From NCBI GenBank assembly GCA_027488135.1, contig JAIYCH010000056.1, forward strand, positions 1 to 64,000: 64,000 nt of DNA, in the 5' to 3' direction. This document shows positions 55,351 to 63,908 of this stretch, in pieces. The stretch's first letter is position 1, and every line of letters begins with the position of its first letter. The notes below the pieces were generated by a model. The model did not search any database, was not told the origin of the DNA, and saw only the letters and a program-made list of their open reading frames with translations. Both the position numbers and the translations under genes were made by a program. This stretch comes from Saprospiraceae bacterium. GTDB lineage: Bacteria > Bacteroidota > Bacteroidia > Chitinophagales > Saprospiraceae.

Positions 55351-55893
55351 CTATTGTTCTTTTGCCAGAAACTCATTGTACTTTAACGTTTCATAAAATC
55401 CACCACCAACATATTTTAATTCCGGCATTATCTGTGCTGGTTGTTTGTAACCAGGAGAGATAGATATCCGTTCAAGTTTTTCATTTAAATAAACAAAAGA
55501 GGGATAACCTAATTTACCATCGAGTAATATAGCAGCTAATTCATGATAACCTCTTGAACCTGAGGCAACAAAGTTAAAGGTTTTTCCCTGAAATGTGACC
55601 GGATTCTTTTGTTCAGCATCAAACTTAACACAATAAAAATTTTCATTCAGGTAGGTTGCAACTGCGGGATCTGTGAACGTTGTTGCATCCATCCTTTTAC
55701 ACCATCCACACCAATCAGTGTACATGTCAATAAAAATTTTCTTTGGTTTCTTTTTTTGTAAGGCAACAGCCTCTTCTAAACTGTACCATTTTACTGGCGT
55801 TTCAGCTTTAGTTTCAGCAGCAGAAAAATTGAAAGCAAAACTTACGGTAATAAAGGTAAGTAGCGTCGCTATAGCAATCCAACTTTTATTCAT
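55351..55893 (-). CDS. Exported thioredoxin-fold protein
   Basis: A 180-residue exported protein with an N-terminal signal/anchor (residues 1-25) and a thioredoxin fold (KIFIDMYTDWCGWCKRM) carrying the WCxxC pair C62/C65. The W-C-G-W-C-K motif is that of DUF255-like and ThiF/thiol-disulfide exchange proteins. It is expected to act in the periplasm on disulfides or heme proteins. It has a very good promoter on the minus strand. Confidence 0.88.
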   Translation of the reverse strand: MNKSWIAIATLLTFITVSFAFNFSAAETKAETPVKWYSLEEAVALQKKKPKKIFIDMYTDWCGWCKRMDATTFTDPAVATYLNENFYCVKFDAEQKNPVTFQGKTFNFVASGSRGYHELAAILLDGKLGYPSFVYLNEKLERISISPGYKQPAQIMPELKYVGGGFYETLKYNEFLAKEQ

Positions 55894-55906
55894 CTCTTTT
55901 TTTTTT

Positions 55907-55938
55907 CAAAAATAATCTATTTATAATATACTTACAAA
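55907..55938 (-). promoter_or_regulatory. Promoter of the thioredoxin-fold gene
   Basis: On the minus strand, TTTG at 55938-55935, spacer 20 bp, TATTTTTG at 55914-55907. The leader is about 9 nt. Confidence 0.65.
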
Positions 55939-55999
55939 TGTACCTTCTTATTTTAACTTAATTCAAATTATCTTGTTGGGTTAAAAATATCATTATTTT

Positions 56000-56554
56000 A
56001 TGAAAATTATTGTAGCCATTGGAGGATCTAGCGGTTCAATTTATGCTAAAATTTTATTGGACCGTTTAAAAATAATTGTCAATCAAACGCAGGCTGTTGG
56101 TGTCGTAATGAGTGACAATGCCATTTACAATTGGGAATTAGAGATTGGTCCCTGGTCTAAAGATGCATATCCTTTTACCTTTTATAATAAAATGGATTTT
56201 ATGGCACCTTTTGCGTCAGGTTCTGCAAAATATGAGGTTATGCTTGTTTGTCCTTGTTCTATGGGTCTTCTTGGTCGCATTGCTGCTGGAATATCAACAG
56301 ATTTGACCACCAGAGCAGCAGATGTAATTCTTAAAGAAAGAAGAAAGTTAATATTAGTTACCAGAGAAATGCCACTAAGTTTAATTCATATACGAAATAT
56401 GGAAACGGTTACTTTAGCTGGTGGAATTATTTGTCCTGCCACACCCTCTTTTTATGGACAACCAATGACCATTGAGGAAGTTGCGGGAACCGTAATAGAT
56501 AGAGTGTTAGATTTGTCAGGGCTTGAATGGCATAGTTTTAGGTGGGGCGAATAA
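56000..56554 (+). CDS. ubiX: Flavin prenyltransferase UbiX
   Basis: A 184-residue UbiX, which builds prenylated FMN for UbiD-type decarboxylases. It has the IAVAIGGSSGS-type glycine/serine-rich N-terminal (VAIGGSSGSIYAKILLDRL), the CSMGLLGRIAAGISTDLTTRAADV segment and the RKLILVTREMPLSLIH motif. No ubiD partner is seen in the window. It precedes the FKBP gene by 82 bp. Confidence 0.94.
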   Translation: MKIIVAIGGSSGSIYAKILLDRLKIIVNQTQAVGVVMSDNAIYNWELEIGPWSKDAYPFTFYNKMDFMAPFASGSAKYEVMLVCPCSMGLLGRIAAGISTDLTTRAADVILKERRKLILVTREMPLSLIHIRNMETVTLAGGIICPATPSFYGQPMTIEEVAGTVIDRVLDLSGLEWHSFRWGE

Positions 56555-56636
56555 TATTTTTATTTAAAAAAAGTGGATTTTCTCATTAATCCATTTAATT
56601 TTACCGTCAATTTATTCACCGCTAAATTTTTCCTAC

Positions 56637-57308
56637 ATGTATAAAAATATTTTAAGGACTGCAATTATGTCCACTATCATTTTAATAACTGCCTCATGTA
56701 AGGCGCAAAATTCTGATGCAAAAATGGATTCAGTAAGTTACAGTGTTGGTGTGCTTATGGCACAAAGCCTAAAACAACAAAATTTTGAAGATTTAAATCC
56801 AGAAATTATCGCTCAAGCAATTAGCGATGTACTGAAAGGTAAAGAACCTAAATATTCAGTGGAAGAATGTAATAAAATGGTTCAGGATTATATGCAGAAA
56901 AGTCAATCAAGCAAATATCAGGCTAACGTGTCAGAAGGTGAAAAATTCCTTGCTGAAAACGGAAAAAAACCAGGTATAATTACCACGGTAAGTGGCCTAC
57001 AATACGAAATTTTGAAACCAGGAGATGGTGCAAAACCTACTCCTTCTAATCAGGTTACCGTTCATTACGTCGGTACTTTATTAAATGGTAAGGAATTTGA
57101 TAGTTCAGTAAGAAGAGGAGAACCAGCTACTTTTGGTGTCACGCAAGTGATTCAAGGTTGGGTAGAAGGCTTACAGCTTATGCCTTTGGGGTCAAAATAC
57201 AAATTCTATATTCCAGCTAATTTAGCTTATGGTGAAAGAGGTGCAGGAGGTGATATTCCGCCTTTCGCTACCTTGATTTTTGAAGTAGAACTTATTAAAA
57301 TATTGTAA
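56637..57308 (+). CDS. FKBP-type peptidyl-prolyl isomerase lipoprotein
   Basis: A 223-residue lipoprotein (lipobox C21 in LITASC). An N-terminal dimerisation domain (YSVGVLMAQSLKQQ) of the FkpA/Mip kind precedes a C-terminal FKBP domain (VHYVGTLLNGKEFDSS, FGVTQVIQGWVEGLQLMPLGSKYKFYIPANLAYGERG). It catalyses proline isomerisation and acts as a periplasmic chaperone. trmD follows after 15 bp. Confidence 0.94.
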   Translation: MYKNILRTAIMSTIILITASCKAQNSDAKMDSVSYSVGVLMAQSLKQQNFEDLNPEIIAQAISDVLKGKEPKYSVEECNKMVQDYMQKSQSSKYQANVSEGEKFLAENGKKPGIITTVSGLQYEILKPGDGAKPTPSNQVTVHYVGTLLNGKEFDSSVRRGEPATFGVTQVIQGWVEGLQLMPLGSKYKFYIPANLAYGERGAGGDIPPFATLIFEVELIKIL

Positions 57309-57323
57309 ATATTATCGTATGCC

Positions 57324-58013
57324 ATGAATATTGATATCATAACCTTGTTGCCTGGCTTGTTAGAAAGTCCTTTCAATCATTCTATCTTAAAAAGAGCCAA
57401 AGACAAAGGGTTGCTTCATATCGAAATTCATGATTTACGAAATTATGGTATTGGTAATAGTCTTCAATTAGATGATTATCAGTTTGGTGGGGGTGCTGGC
57501 ATGGTTTTAATGCCAGAACCCCTTTTCAATTGTATCTCTAAATTAAAAGAAATTAAACATTTTGATGAAATCATCTTTTTGACACCGGACGGAAATAGAT
57601 TATCACAAAAAATAGTAAATACTTTGTCTCTTAAAGATAATCTACTACTCATTTGTGGTCATTATAAAGGAATTGATGAAAGAATTCGCGAAATGTTTGT
57701 TACTCGTGAAATTTCAATTGGTGATTATGTTCTTTCAGGTGGAGAATTAGCAGCAGCTGTTTTAGTCGATGCCATCGGACGATTAATTCCCGGTGTTTTA
57801 AACGATGAAACGTCTGCTTTGACCGATTCTTTTCAAGATGATTTGCTTGCCCCCCCGGTGTACACCAGACCTGCTGATTTTATGGGAATGAAAGTGCCAG
57901 ACGTTCTTTTATCTGGCCATTTTAAGAATATTGAGGACTGGAGGCAAGAACAGGCCTACCAAAGAACAAAATCCCGACGACCTGATCTTCTTTTTGATGA
58001 TGATGAACTTTAA
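57324..58013 (+). CDS. trmD: tRNA (guanine-37-N1)-methyltransferase
   Basis: A 229-residue TrmD, a SPOUT-fold SAM-dependent enzyme methylating G37 of tRNA. It has the N-terminal [17 protein letters not shown], the [16 protein letters not shown] loop, the trefoil-knot motif [29 protein letters not shown], and the catalytic D in the AxRDDLL..VYTRP region. Full length. It is in one run with the FKBP gene. Confidence 0.96.
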   Translation: MNIDIITLLPGLLESPFNHSILKRAKDKGLLHIEIHDLRNYGIGNSLQLDDYQFGGGAGMVLMPEPLFNCISKLKEIKHFDEIIFLTPDGNRLSQKIVNTLSLKDNLLLICGHYKGIDERIREMFVTREISIGDYVLSGGELAAAVLVDAIGRLIPGVLNDETSALTDSFQDDLLAPPVYTRPADFMGMKVPDVLLSGHFKNIEDWRQEQAYQRTKSRRPDLLFDDDEL

Positions 58014-58061
58014 ACCTGTTTTTTAGGTTATTTTTAATAAATTTCTAAACAAAGACATTAA

Positions 58062-58901
58062 ATGATACTTCTCGCCTCCTTCATATTACCCGATTTTTCT
58101 AATCCAGCCGTTTGGATTAGTTTGTTGACGCTTACCTTTCTGGAAATTGTTCTTGGTATTGACAATATTATCTTCATCACTATTGCCTCCAATAGATTGT
58201 CTATTGAAGAACAGCCTAAAGCAAGATTAATAGGAATGTTACTTGCTATGGTTTTTAGAATTATTCTTTTGTTTGGTATATCGACTATCATTGCCATGCA
58301 GGAACCACTATTTTCTGTTGATTTTTGGTGGTTTAATGGCGGCTTTAGTGGGCAAGCACTTATCCTGGCATTGGGTGGTGTCTTCTTATTGTATAAGGCA
58401 ACAAATGAAATTCACCACAAATTAGATGGTGATAATAGTCATGAAAATCCTGAAAAAAAACCAAAAGTAAGTACCTTGCAGCAGGTTATTACGCAGATTG
58501 CTTTGATTAACGTGGTTTTTTCATTTGACTCTATTTTAACTGCCGTAGGACTTACTGACAATTTGTTTATCATGATTTTTTCTGTAATAACCTCCGTGGG
58601 CATCATGCTTGTCTTTGCTGGTCCAGTCAGTAAATTTGTAAATGAACATCCTTCTATTCAAATTCTCGGATTATCTTTCCTAATATTAATAGGGTTCATG
58701 TTAATGACAGAGGCTGCCCATTTAGCCCATCTTAAAGTCTTTGATGCTGAAATAGGTACTATTCCTAAAGGCTATTTATATTTTGCCATTTTCTTCTCTT
58801 TAGTGGTGGAATTTCTGAACATGAGAGTCAAAAAGAAACAAAAACCTATTCAGTTACATGGCTTAGGTGAAGATGCTAAAAAGGAAGGCTTGCTTGATTA
58901 A
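58062..58901 (+). CDS. TerC-family membrane protein
   Basis: A 279-residue integral membrane protein with seven or more helices and acidic transmembrane residues typical of TerC/Alx: LTFLEIVLGIDNIIFITIAS and NVVFSFDSILTAVGLTD, plus the TerC domain end LLMTEAAHLAHLKVF. It is linked to tellurite resistance and manganese homeostasis in other bacteria. It is followed by a DoxX gene after 18 bp. The substrate is not proven. Confidence 0.92.
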   Translation: MILLASFILPDFSNPAVWISLLTLTFLEIVLGIDNIIFITIASNRLSIEEQPKARLIGMLLAMVFRIILLFGISTIIAMQEPLFSVDFWWFNGGFSGQALILALGGVFLLYKATNEIHHKLDGDNSHENPEKKPKVSTLQQVITQIALINVVFSFDSILTAVGLTDNLFIMIFSVITSVGIMLVFAGPVSKFVNEHPSIQILGLSFLILIGFMLMTEAAHLAHLKVFDAEIGTIPKGYLYFAIFFSLVVEFLNMRVKKKQKPIQLHGLGEDAKKEGLLD

Positions 58902-58919
58902 TTTTTAAATTTATTATTT

Positions 58920-59318
58920 ATGACACAGGAAAAAAAGACTGATTTGGCATTGCTTTTATTAAGGCTTTATGTTGGTTTTGCGATGTTTTATGGCCACGGA
59001 TTAAGGAAATTTAACAAATTATTCGGGGATGAAGAAATTACTTTCGCTGACCCGTTTGGTTTAGGTCCTGTGCCATCCTTAGCTTTAGCTGTTTTTGCAG
59101 AGGTGTTTTGTTCTATCTTGTTAATGTTAGGGTTATTTACCCGATTATCTACCATCCCGTTAATAATAACCATGTTGGTTGCCTGGTTAATGGTCCATAT
59201 TTCGGATCCATTTGGTGACCAGGAATTGCCTGTTTTTTATCTGGTTAGTTATATAGTTCTGTTATTACAAGGTGCAGGTTGGTATTCAATAGATTCATTA
59301 ATGAACAGAAAGCAGTAA
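58920..59318 (+). CDS. DoxX-family membrane protein
   Basis: A 132-residue four-helix DoxX protein: LLRLYVGFAMFYGHGLRKF start, LAVFAEVFCSILLMLGLFTRLSTIPLIITMLVAWLM middle, acidic loop and short C-terminal tail. The family is often redox-related. It has the length of the stand-alone form. It is in one run with TerC and ApbE. Confidence 0.87.
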   Translation: MTQEKKTDLALLLLRLYVGFAMFYGHGLRKFNKLFGDEEITFADPFGLGPVPSLALAVFAEVFCSILLMLGLFTRLSTIPLIITMLVAWLMVHISDPFGDQELPVFYLVSYIVLLLQGAGWYSIDSLMNRKQ

Positions 59319-59320
59319 AA

Positions 59321-60391
59321 ATGTACTCATTTACAAGTAAGTATAGCATTATTTTATATTTATCGATTTTACTTGCGTTGACTTTCTCCTGTTCAAAGGA
59401 AAAAGATACCATCGATAAATATTTGGTAGTTGAGGGTAAAACGATGGGTACTTATTATAGAGTTACCTATAAGGATTCATTGAACAGGGACTTTTTCAAG
59501 GAGATGGATTCTATTTTAATTGCCATTAACAATGACGTCTCAACGTATATTCCGTCCTCTACCATCTCCCGTTTTAATCATTCAGAAATTACTTTCTCCG
59601 TTCCCGTTTCCGCGACTCACTTTATTGAGAATTTTAAATATGCTCAATTGGTAGCAAATTTATCTACGCAGATGTTTGATCCGACCGTTGGTCCATTAGT
59701 TAATTATTGGGGTTTTGGCTATACAGGCAGAAAACCGGTAACCAAAGTAGATAGCGCTAAAGTTGATTCCTTGCTGAAGTTTGTTGGTTTAAAAAATATT
59801 GATCAGGTCGAAATAAATGATTCTATTCTTTTTAGCAAGAAATTTCCGGGAGTAGAGCTTGATTTCGGTGGTATTGCTCAGGGATATGCCATAGATGTGC
59901 TTGCTGCGTTCCTTGATAAAAAAGGGGTTGAAAATTATTTAGTAGATTTAGGTGGAGAGTTCTCAGCAAAAAATAAAAATGCAAAGGGGGCTTTTTGGCA
60001 GGTCGGAATTAATATTCCTAAAGAAGATGCCGAGGTAAATGCCATTCAAACGATCTTTTCTTTAGTAAATGAAACTATTTCAACATCAGGTAATTATCGA
60101 AATTTCCACGAGGTAAAAGGGGTAAAATATAGCCATACTTTAAACCCTTATACAGGTTTTCCTGAAAAAAATACGCTGTTAAGTGTTTCTGTCTTTGGAC
60201 CACAATGTACTATGGCGGATGGACTGGCTACCGCTTGTATGGCCATGGGTTTTGATAAAGCACAACTTTTATTGGAATATTTACCAGATTATGATGGATA
60301 TTTTATATTCAGCAAATCAGATGGACAAATAGGCACACATTATACCAGTACCTTAAAGGCTAGAATAGACAAACTAAAAACAGTTAAATGA
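59321..60391 (+). CDS. apbE: FAD:protein FMN transferase ApbE (lipoprotein)
   Basis: A 356-residue lipoprotein when started at 59321, which lies 2 bp after the DoxX stop codon and gives a clean lipobox (LTFSC, C24); a longer frame from 59279 would overlap DoxX. It has the ApbE motifs TMGTYYRVTY near residue 40, DFGGIAQGYAIDVL, LVDLGGEF, SGNYRNFH and MADGLATACMAMG (metal/flavin contacts). It transfers FMN to threonine in NQR/RNF-type flavoproteins. The stop overlaps the DnaQ-type gene (ATGA). Confidence 0.94.
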   Translation: MYSFTSKYSIILYLSILLALTFSCSKEKDTIDKYLVVEGKTMGTYYRVTYKDSLNRDFFKEMDSILIAINNDVSTYIPSSTISRFNHSEITFSVPVSATHFIENFKYAQLVANLSTQMFDPTVGPLVNYWGFGYTGRKPVTKVDSAKVDSLLKFVGLKNIDQVEINDSILFSKKFPGVELDFGGIAQGYAIDVLAAFLDKKGVENYLVDLGGEFSAKNKNAKGAFWQVGINIPKEDAEVNAIQTIFSLVNETISTSGNYRNFHEVKGVKYSHTLNPYTGFPEKNTLLSVSVFGPQCTMADGLATACMAMGFDKAQLLLEYLPDYDGYFIFSKSDGQIGTHYTSTLKARIDKLKTVK

Positions 60392-61218
60392 CGGTTACAT
60401 TAGATAAGGATTTATGTTTTTTTGATATCGAAAGTACTGGACTAAATGTATTAAGAGACAGAATTTTACAACTTGCCATTATAAAGTATCCGAAAAATAA
60501 TAAGCCTGTCGAGGAATTATCTTTATTAATAAATCCTGGTGTACCAATTTCGGAAGAAGCCTTTCAAGTACATGGAATCTCTGCTAAAGACCTGGCAAAC
60601 AAACCTGTTTTTTCTCAGGTTGCTGACAAAATAAATAAATTTATCGGGGAGGCTGACTTAGCTGGGTATAATTCCAATAGATTTGATATTCCTATGTTAA
60701 TTGAGGAATTTGCCAGAGTAGGTATTGATTTTGATATGTCAAAAAGAAGGACCATTGATGTTCAGCGGATTTTTTATAAAATGGAACCAAGAACATTGAA
60801 GGCTGCCTTGCGTTTTTATTGCCAAAAGGATCTTGTTGATGCTCACGATGCATTATCTGATGTTCGCGCCACTATCTCTGTATTTGAAGGCCAATTGGCA
60901 AAGTATGTTGGTAAAGAGGTTGAAAATGAAGACGGTGTGGTCATTCCTTCGCCCATTACAGCGGATATTCAACAGTTACACGATTTTACGAACGACTTAC
61001 GCTTCGTTGATGCTACTCAAAAACTTAGAGTCGAAAAAGACGGTACTGTAGTTTTTAACTTTGGTAAATATGAGGGGAAACCAGCCGGTGAAGTATTATA
61101 TAATGATAGAAATTATTATAATTGGATTATCACTAAGGAGTTTTCTTCCCAGGTAAAACAAGCTGTAAAAAGTTTATTAAAAGATTATGCTAATAAAATG
61201 GACAAGGATAATCGCTAA
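60388..61218 (+). CDS. DnaQ-family 3'-5' exonuclease
   Basis: A 276-residue DEDDh exonuclease. The Exo motifs are FFDIESTG (D13, E15), a central GYNSNRFDIPML, and HDALSDVRAT (H and final D). A C-terminal extension of about 80 residues (FNFGKYEGKPAGEVLYNDRNYYNWI) is like that in exonuclease X/DNA polymerase III epsilon-type proteins. It is either a proofreading subunit or a stand-alone repair nuclease. It overlaps apbE by ATGA and the MbnP-like gene by 32 bp. Confidence 0.92.
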   Translation: MTVTLDKDLCFFDIESTGLNVLRDRILQLAIIKYPKNNKPVEELSLLINPGVPISEEAFQVHGISAKDLANKPVFSQVADKINKFIGEADLAGYNSNRFDIPMLIEEFARVGIDFDMSKRRTIDVQRIFYKMEPRTLKAALRFYCQKDLVDAHDALSDVRATISVFEGQLAKYVGKEVENEDGVVIPSPITADIQQLHDFTNDLRFVDATQKLRVEKDGTVVFNFGKYEGKPAGEVLYNDRNYYNWIITKEFSSQVKQAVKSLLKDYANKMDKDNR

Positions 61219-62086
61219 AGTTCAGTGGAATGTCTATCTTTTCTTCTATGTTTGCTTACTTTATCTTTCCGCTTGTAACGAAGATCAAAAAGAGGGTTGT
61301 TTAGATTATAGGTATGCTAATTTTTCTGTAAATGCAGATATAAACTGCCTTGATTGTTGTAAGTTTCCGGAGCTAAGGGTAACATTGAGACATCGTATTT
61401 CTCAGGGTGATTCTCTTTATCCAGTAACCTATAGAAATCAATATTATGCTATTGCTTCGGGTGATTCCTTTAGTATTGAAAATTTATCTTTTATTCTTTC
61501 TGATTTTCATTTAGTTGATTTAGAGGGTAAAGAGGTTCCTGTTTTTGATTCTTTATATATAAGGACAGTAAATCCCCAGAGAGATTCTGTTTTTTATGCC
61601 TTCTCAAATAGTTTTATAATAGGAAATCCTAATCTTTTTCAAAAGAAAAAAGTTGCTGCGGTTTTTCATAATGGATTAGGTGTTAAAGCCCTAAGATTTA
61701 CCCTGGGTGTCAAGCCGCCAGCTAACGTGCTCACTCCGCCCGAATTTCCCGCAAATCATCCTCTCGTTGTTAATCAAAGTTATTTGTATCAAAAGGAAAA
61801 AGGATATATATTTGCTAATATGCAATTGAAACGAAGAGAATTTCCTTTAGATTCAATGACAAACATAAGCTTAAGTGGTAGTGATTTCTTGAAAACAATT
61901 GAAGTTCCTGTTTTTACCAAAGTTAAAGCAGGATACCATCAGGAAATGACGCTTGAAGTTGATTACGCCTTATGGCTCAAAGGATTAGATTTTTCAAAAG
62001 ATTCCCCTGAAATTATTCGAAAAAAATGGATTGACAATCTGGTAAATTCTTTTAAAATAGTTACTGTTTTAGAGGTCATTGATTAA
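61187..62086 (+). CDS. MbnP-like lipoprotein 1
   Basis: A 299-residue lipoprotein with lipobox cysteine C30 (LLYLSAC) and a CLDCCKF cysteine cluster shortly after. The body carries MbnP-family features: a central beta-rich region (FSIENLSFILSDFHLVDLEGKEVPVF), PPEFPANHPL, and a C-terminal LEVDYALWLKGLDF-type helix. It is divergent from the next gene but of the same type. It overlaps the DnaQ-type gene by 32 bp in another frame, so the start is slightly uncertain. In the MbnP/MbnH system the partner haem enzyme modifies a tryptophan in MbnP to bind copper. Confidence 0.7.
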   Translation: MLIKWTRIIAKVQWNVYLFFYVCLLYLSACNEDQKEGCLDYRYANFSVNADINCLDCCKFPELRVTLRHRISQGDSLYPVTYRNQYYAIASGDSFSIENLSFILSDFHLVDLEGKEVPVFDSLYIRTVNPQRDSVFYAFSNSFIIGNPNLFQKKKVAAVFHNGLGVKALRFTLGVKPPANVLTPPEFPANHPLVVNQSYLYQKEKGYIFANMQLKRREFPLDSMTNISLSGSDFLKTIEVPVFTKVKAGYHQEMTLEVDYALWLKGLDFSKDSPEIIRKKWIDNLVNSFKIVTVLEVID

Positions 62087-62102
62087 TCAATAAATTTTTA
62101 TT

Positions 62103-62858
62103 ATGAATAAATTGCTTTTAATACTGTTATCATTTAGTCTCCTTACCTGTAAAAATGAAACGCCAATAGTTCCTACGGTGGATGTTAAATTAAGGGTAAT
62201 TGGTACTTTCAACGGTTTACCATTGCAAATGTATAACCAAAATTACGAATACACAGATGGAGTTAACATTAAATTTCAGTTGTTCAATTTTTACCTGTCA
62301 GATTTATATTTGACAAAAGGCGTTGGGTCAGAACAAGAAAAAGTGTTGCTATCTGAGGTTGTTTTAATAAATTTTAAGGACATACAATCTTTATCTGCAG
62401 CGGAAAGAGGCGTTGAGATAGTTTTTAAAAATATTCCTATTGGAAATTACACCGGTTTTCAAACTGGTGTCGGTGTCGCTCCAAGATTAAATGCAACAGG
62501 TCCAGCTTCTTATCCGCCTCCGCATCCTTTAGATGATAATTACTGGTCATGGGCTGCAGGTTATGTGTTTTCAAAAATAGAAGGAAATGCAGATATAGAT
62601 AAATCAGGAAAATTCGCTACCAAATTAACCTTTCATTCAGGTGGAGATGCATTTTATAAGCCAGTTTCCTGGGCTAAGCCAATATCTATAAGTAAAGAAT
62701 CTTCTGAAATAGTGCTAACTATCGATGTTAAAGACATCATTTGGAAGGACCAGAATAATTTTCTTGATTTTAGAAAAATATCAACGGATCATAGCGTAAA
62801 TAAAGACTTAGTTTCTTTTTTAATGACCAATTTGCAGCAAGGATTGAAATATCGATAA
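62103..62858 (+). CDS. mbnP: MbnP-like lipoprotein 2
   Basis: A 251-residue lipoprotein (lipobox C16 in SLLTC). It is a closer MbnP match: VKLRVIGTFNGLPLQMYNQNYEY, IKFQLFNFYLSDLYLTKG, and the tryptophan-rich NYWSWAAGYVFSKIEG that in characterised MbnP carries the modified tryptophan, then FHSGG. It sits 1 bp upstream of the MbnH-type dihaem gene. Periplasmic or outer-membrane localisation and copper binding are predicted. The specific tryptophan that would be modified is not decided here. Confidence 0.75.
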   Translation: MNKLLLILLSFSLLTCKNETPIVPTVDVKLRVIGTFNGLPLQMYNQNYEYTDGVNIKFQLFNFYLSDLYLTKGVGSEQEKVLLSEVVLINFKDIQSLSAAERGVEIVFKNIPIGNYTGFQTGVGVAPRLNATGPASYPPPHPLDDNYWSWAAGYVFSKIEGNADIDKSGKFATKLTFHSGGDAFYKPVSWAKPISISKESSEIVLTIDVKDIIWKDQNNFLDFRKISTDHSVNKDLVSFLMTNLQQGLKYR

Positions 62859-62859
62859 G

Positions 62860-63849
62860 ATGTTAAAATGGCCTCTTCTCATTGCATTGGCAATTTTTAG
62901 TTCTTGTAAAAGGAATACTTCCGCAGTCAGCGACTTTCCACCAATGTTGTGGCCAAAAGATAATCTTCAACATAAAGAAAAAGTAGCCCTTGGTGAAAAA
63001 TTGTTTTTTGACCCTATTCTTTCAATAAACAATAAGATAAGCTGCAGTACCTGCCATTTACCATCTTTAGCTTTTACCGACGGAAAGAAGGTTTCTAAAG
63101 GGTTATTTCCTTTGTCTAGAAGTGCCCCATCTTTGCTAAATATAGGTTTTCATTCTAAAGGGTTATTTTGGGATGGTAGTGCTTCATCTTTGGAGAAGCA
63201 GGCGCTTATACCAGTAAGGAGCTCTCTGGAAATGGGGCTTCCCTGGACTATAGCTGAAAAAAGAATCAATGAATCTGATGTTTATGCTAAAGCATTTAAA
63301 AAAATATACGGTGATATTTTTATTGATTCTTTAAAAATTGCTTCTGTTTTAGCACAGTATCAAAGAACTTTACTATCAAATAATTCAAAATTTGATGCTG
63401 TAATGAGGGGAGAAATGAACTTCACACCCAATGAAAAGCGTGGTTGGACTATATTTTTTGACGCTGACCCCTTGTTGCCGAGAGCTGAATGCAGCCACTG
63501 TCATGTTGATCCGTTATTTACCGATTTATCCTTTCAAAATAATGGTATTCATACAGAAAGTGAGTTAAACGGAAGTTCATCGGAAAAGGGTAGAGCGTCA
63601 GTAACCTTGAATCCAAATGATCTTTTTAAATTCAAAGTTCCCACCCTAAGAAATATTGCCATAACGGCTCCTTACATGCATGACGGCAGATTAAAATCAT
63701 TAGAGGAGGTTTTGAATCATTATAATATGGGTGGAAATCCCGGATTTAATGTAAATCCTAACGTCAGAAATCTTAATCTGACTAAACAAGATATTTCTGA
63801 TGTCATAGCTTTTTTACACACTTTAACAGATATGAAAACGGTGGAATAG
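62860..63849 (+). CDS. mbnH: MbnH/MauG-type dihaem cytochrome c peroxidase-like lipoprotein
   Basis: A 329-residue lipoprotein (lipobox C16 in FSSC). It has two CxxCH haem sites, C62-C65-H66 (CSTCH) and C211-C214-H215 (CSHCH), the arrangement of MauG and bacterial cytochrome c peroxidases. LKSLEEVLNHYNMGG and PYMHDGRL near the C-terminus match the MbnH family. MbnH oxidises a tryptophan of its partner MbnP to kynurenine using hydrogen peroxide. Gene order MbnP-MbnH is as in known pairs. Confidence 0.85.
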   Translation: MLKWPLLIALAIFSSCKRNTSAVSDFPPMLWPKDNLQHKEKVALGEKLFFDPILSINNKISCSTCHLPSLAFTDGKKVSKGLFPLSRSAPSLLNIGFHSKGLFWDGSASSLEKQALIPVRSSLEMGLPWTIAEKRINESDVYAKAFKKIYGDIFIDSLKIASVLAQYQRTLLSNNSKFDAVMRGEMNFTPNEKRGWTIFFDADPLLPRAECSHCHVDPLFTDLSFQNNGIHTESELNGSSSEKGRASVTLNPNDLFKFKVPTLRNIAITAPYMHDGRLKSLEEVLNHYNMGGNPGFNVNPNVRNLNLTKQDISDVIAFLHTLTDMKTVE

Positions 63850-63908
63850 GCGTCAAATGGAGAAACTTTTAATCCACTTATTCGTTTAAATATTAAATAT
63901 AGGTGATT

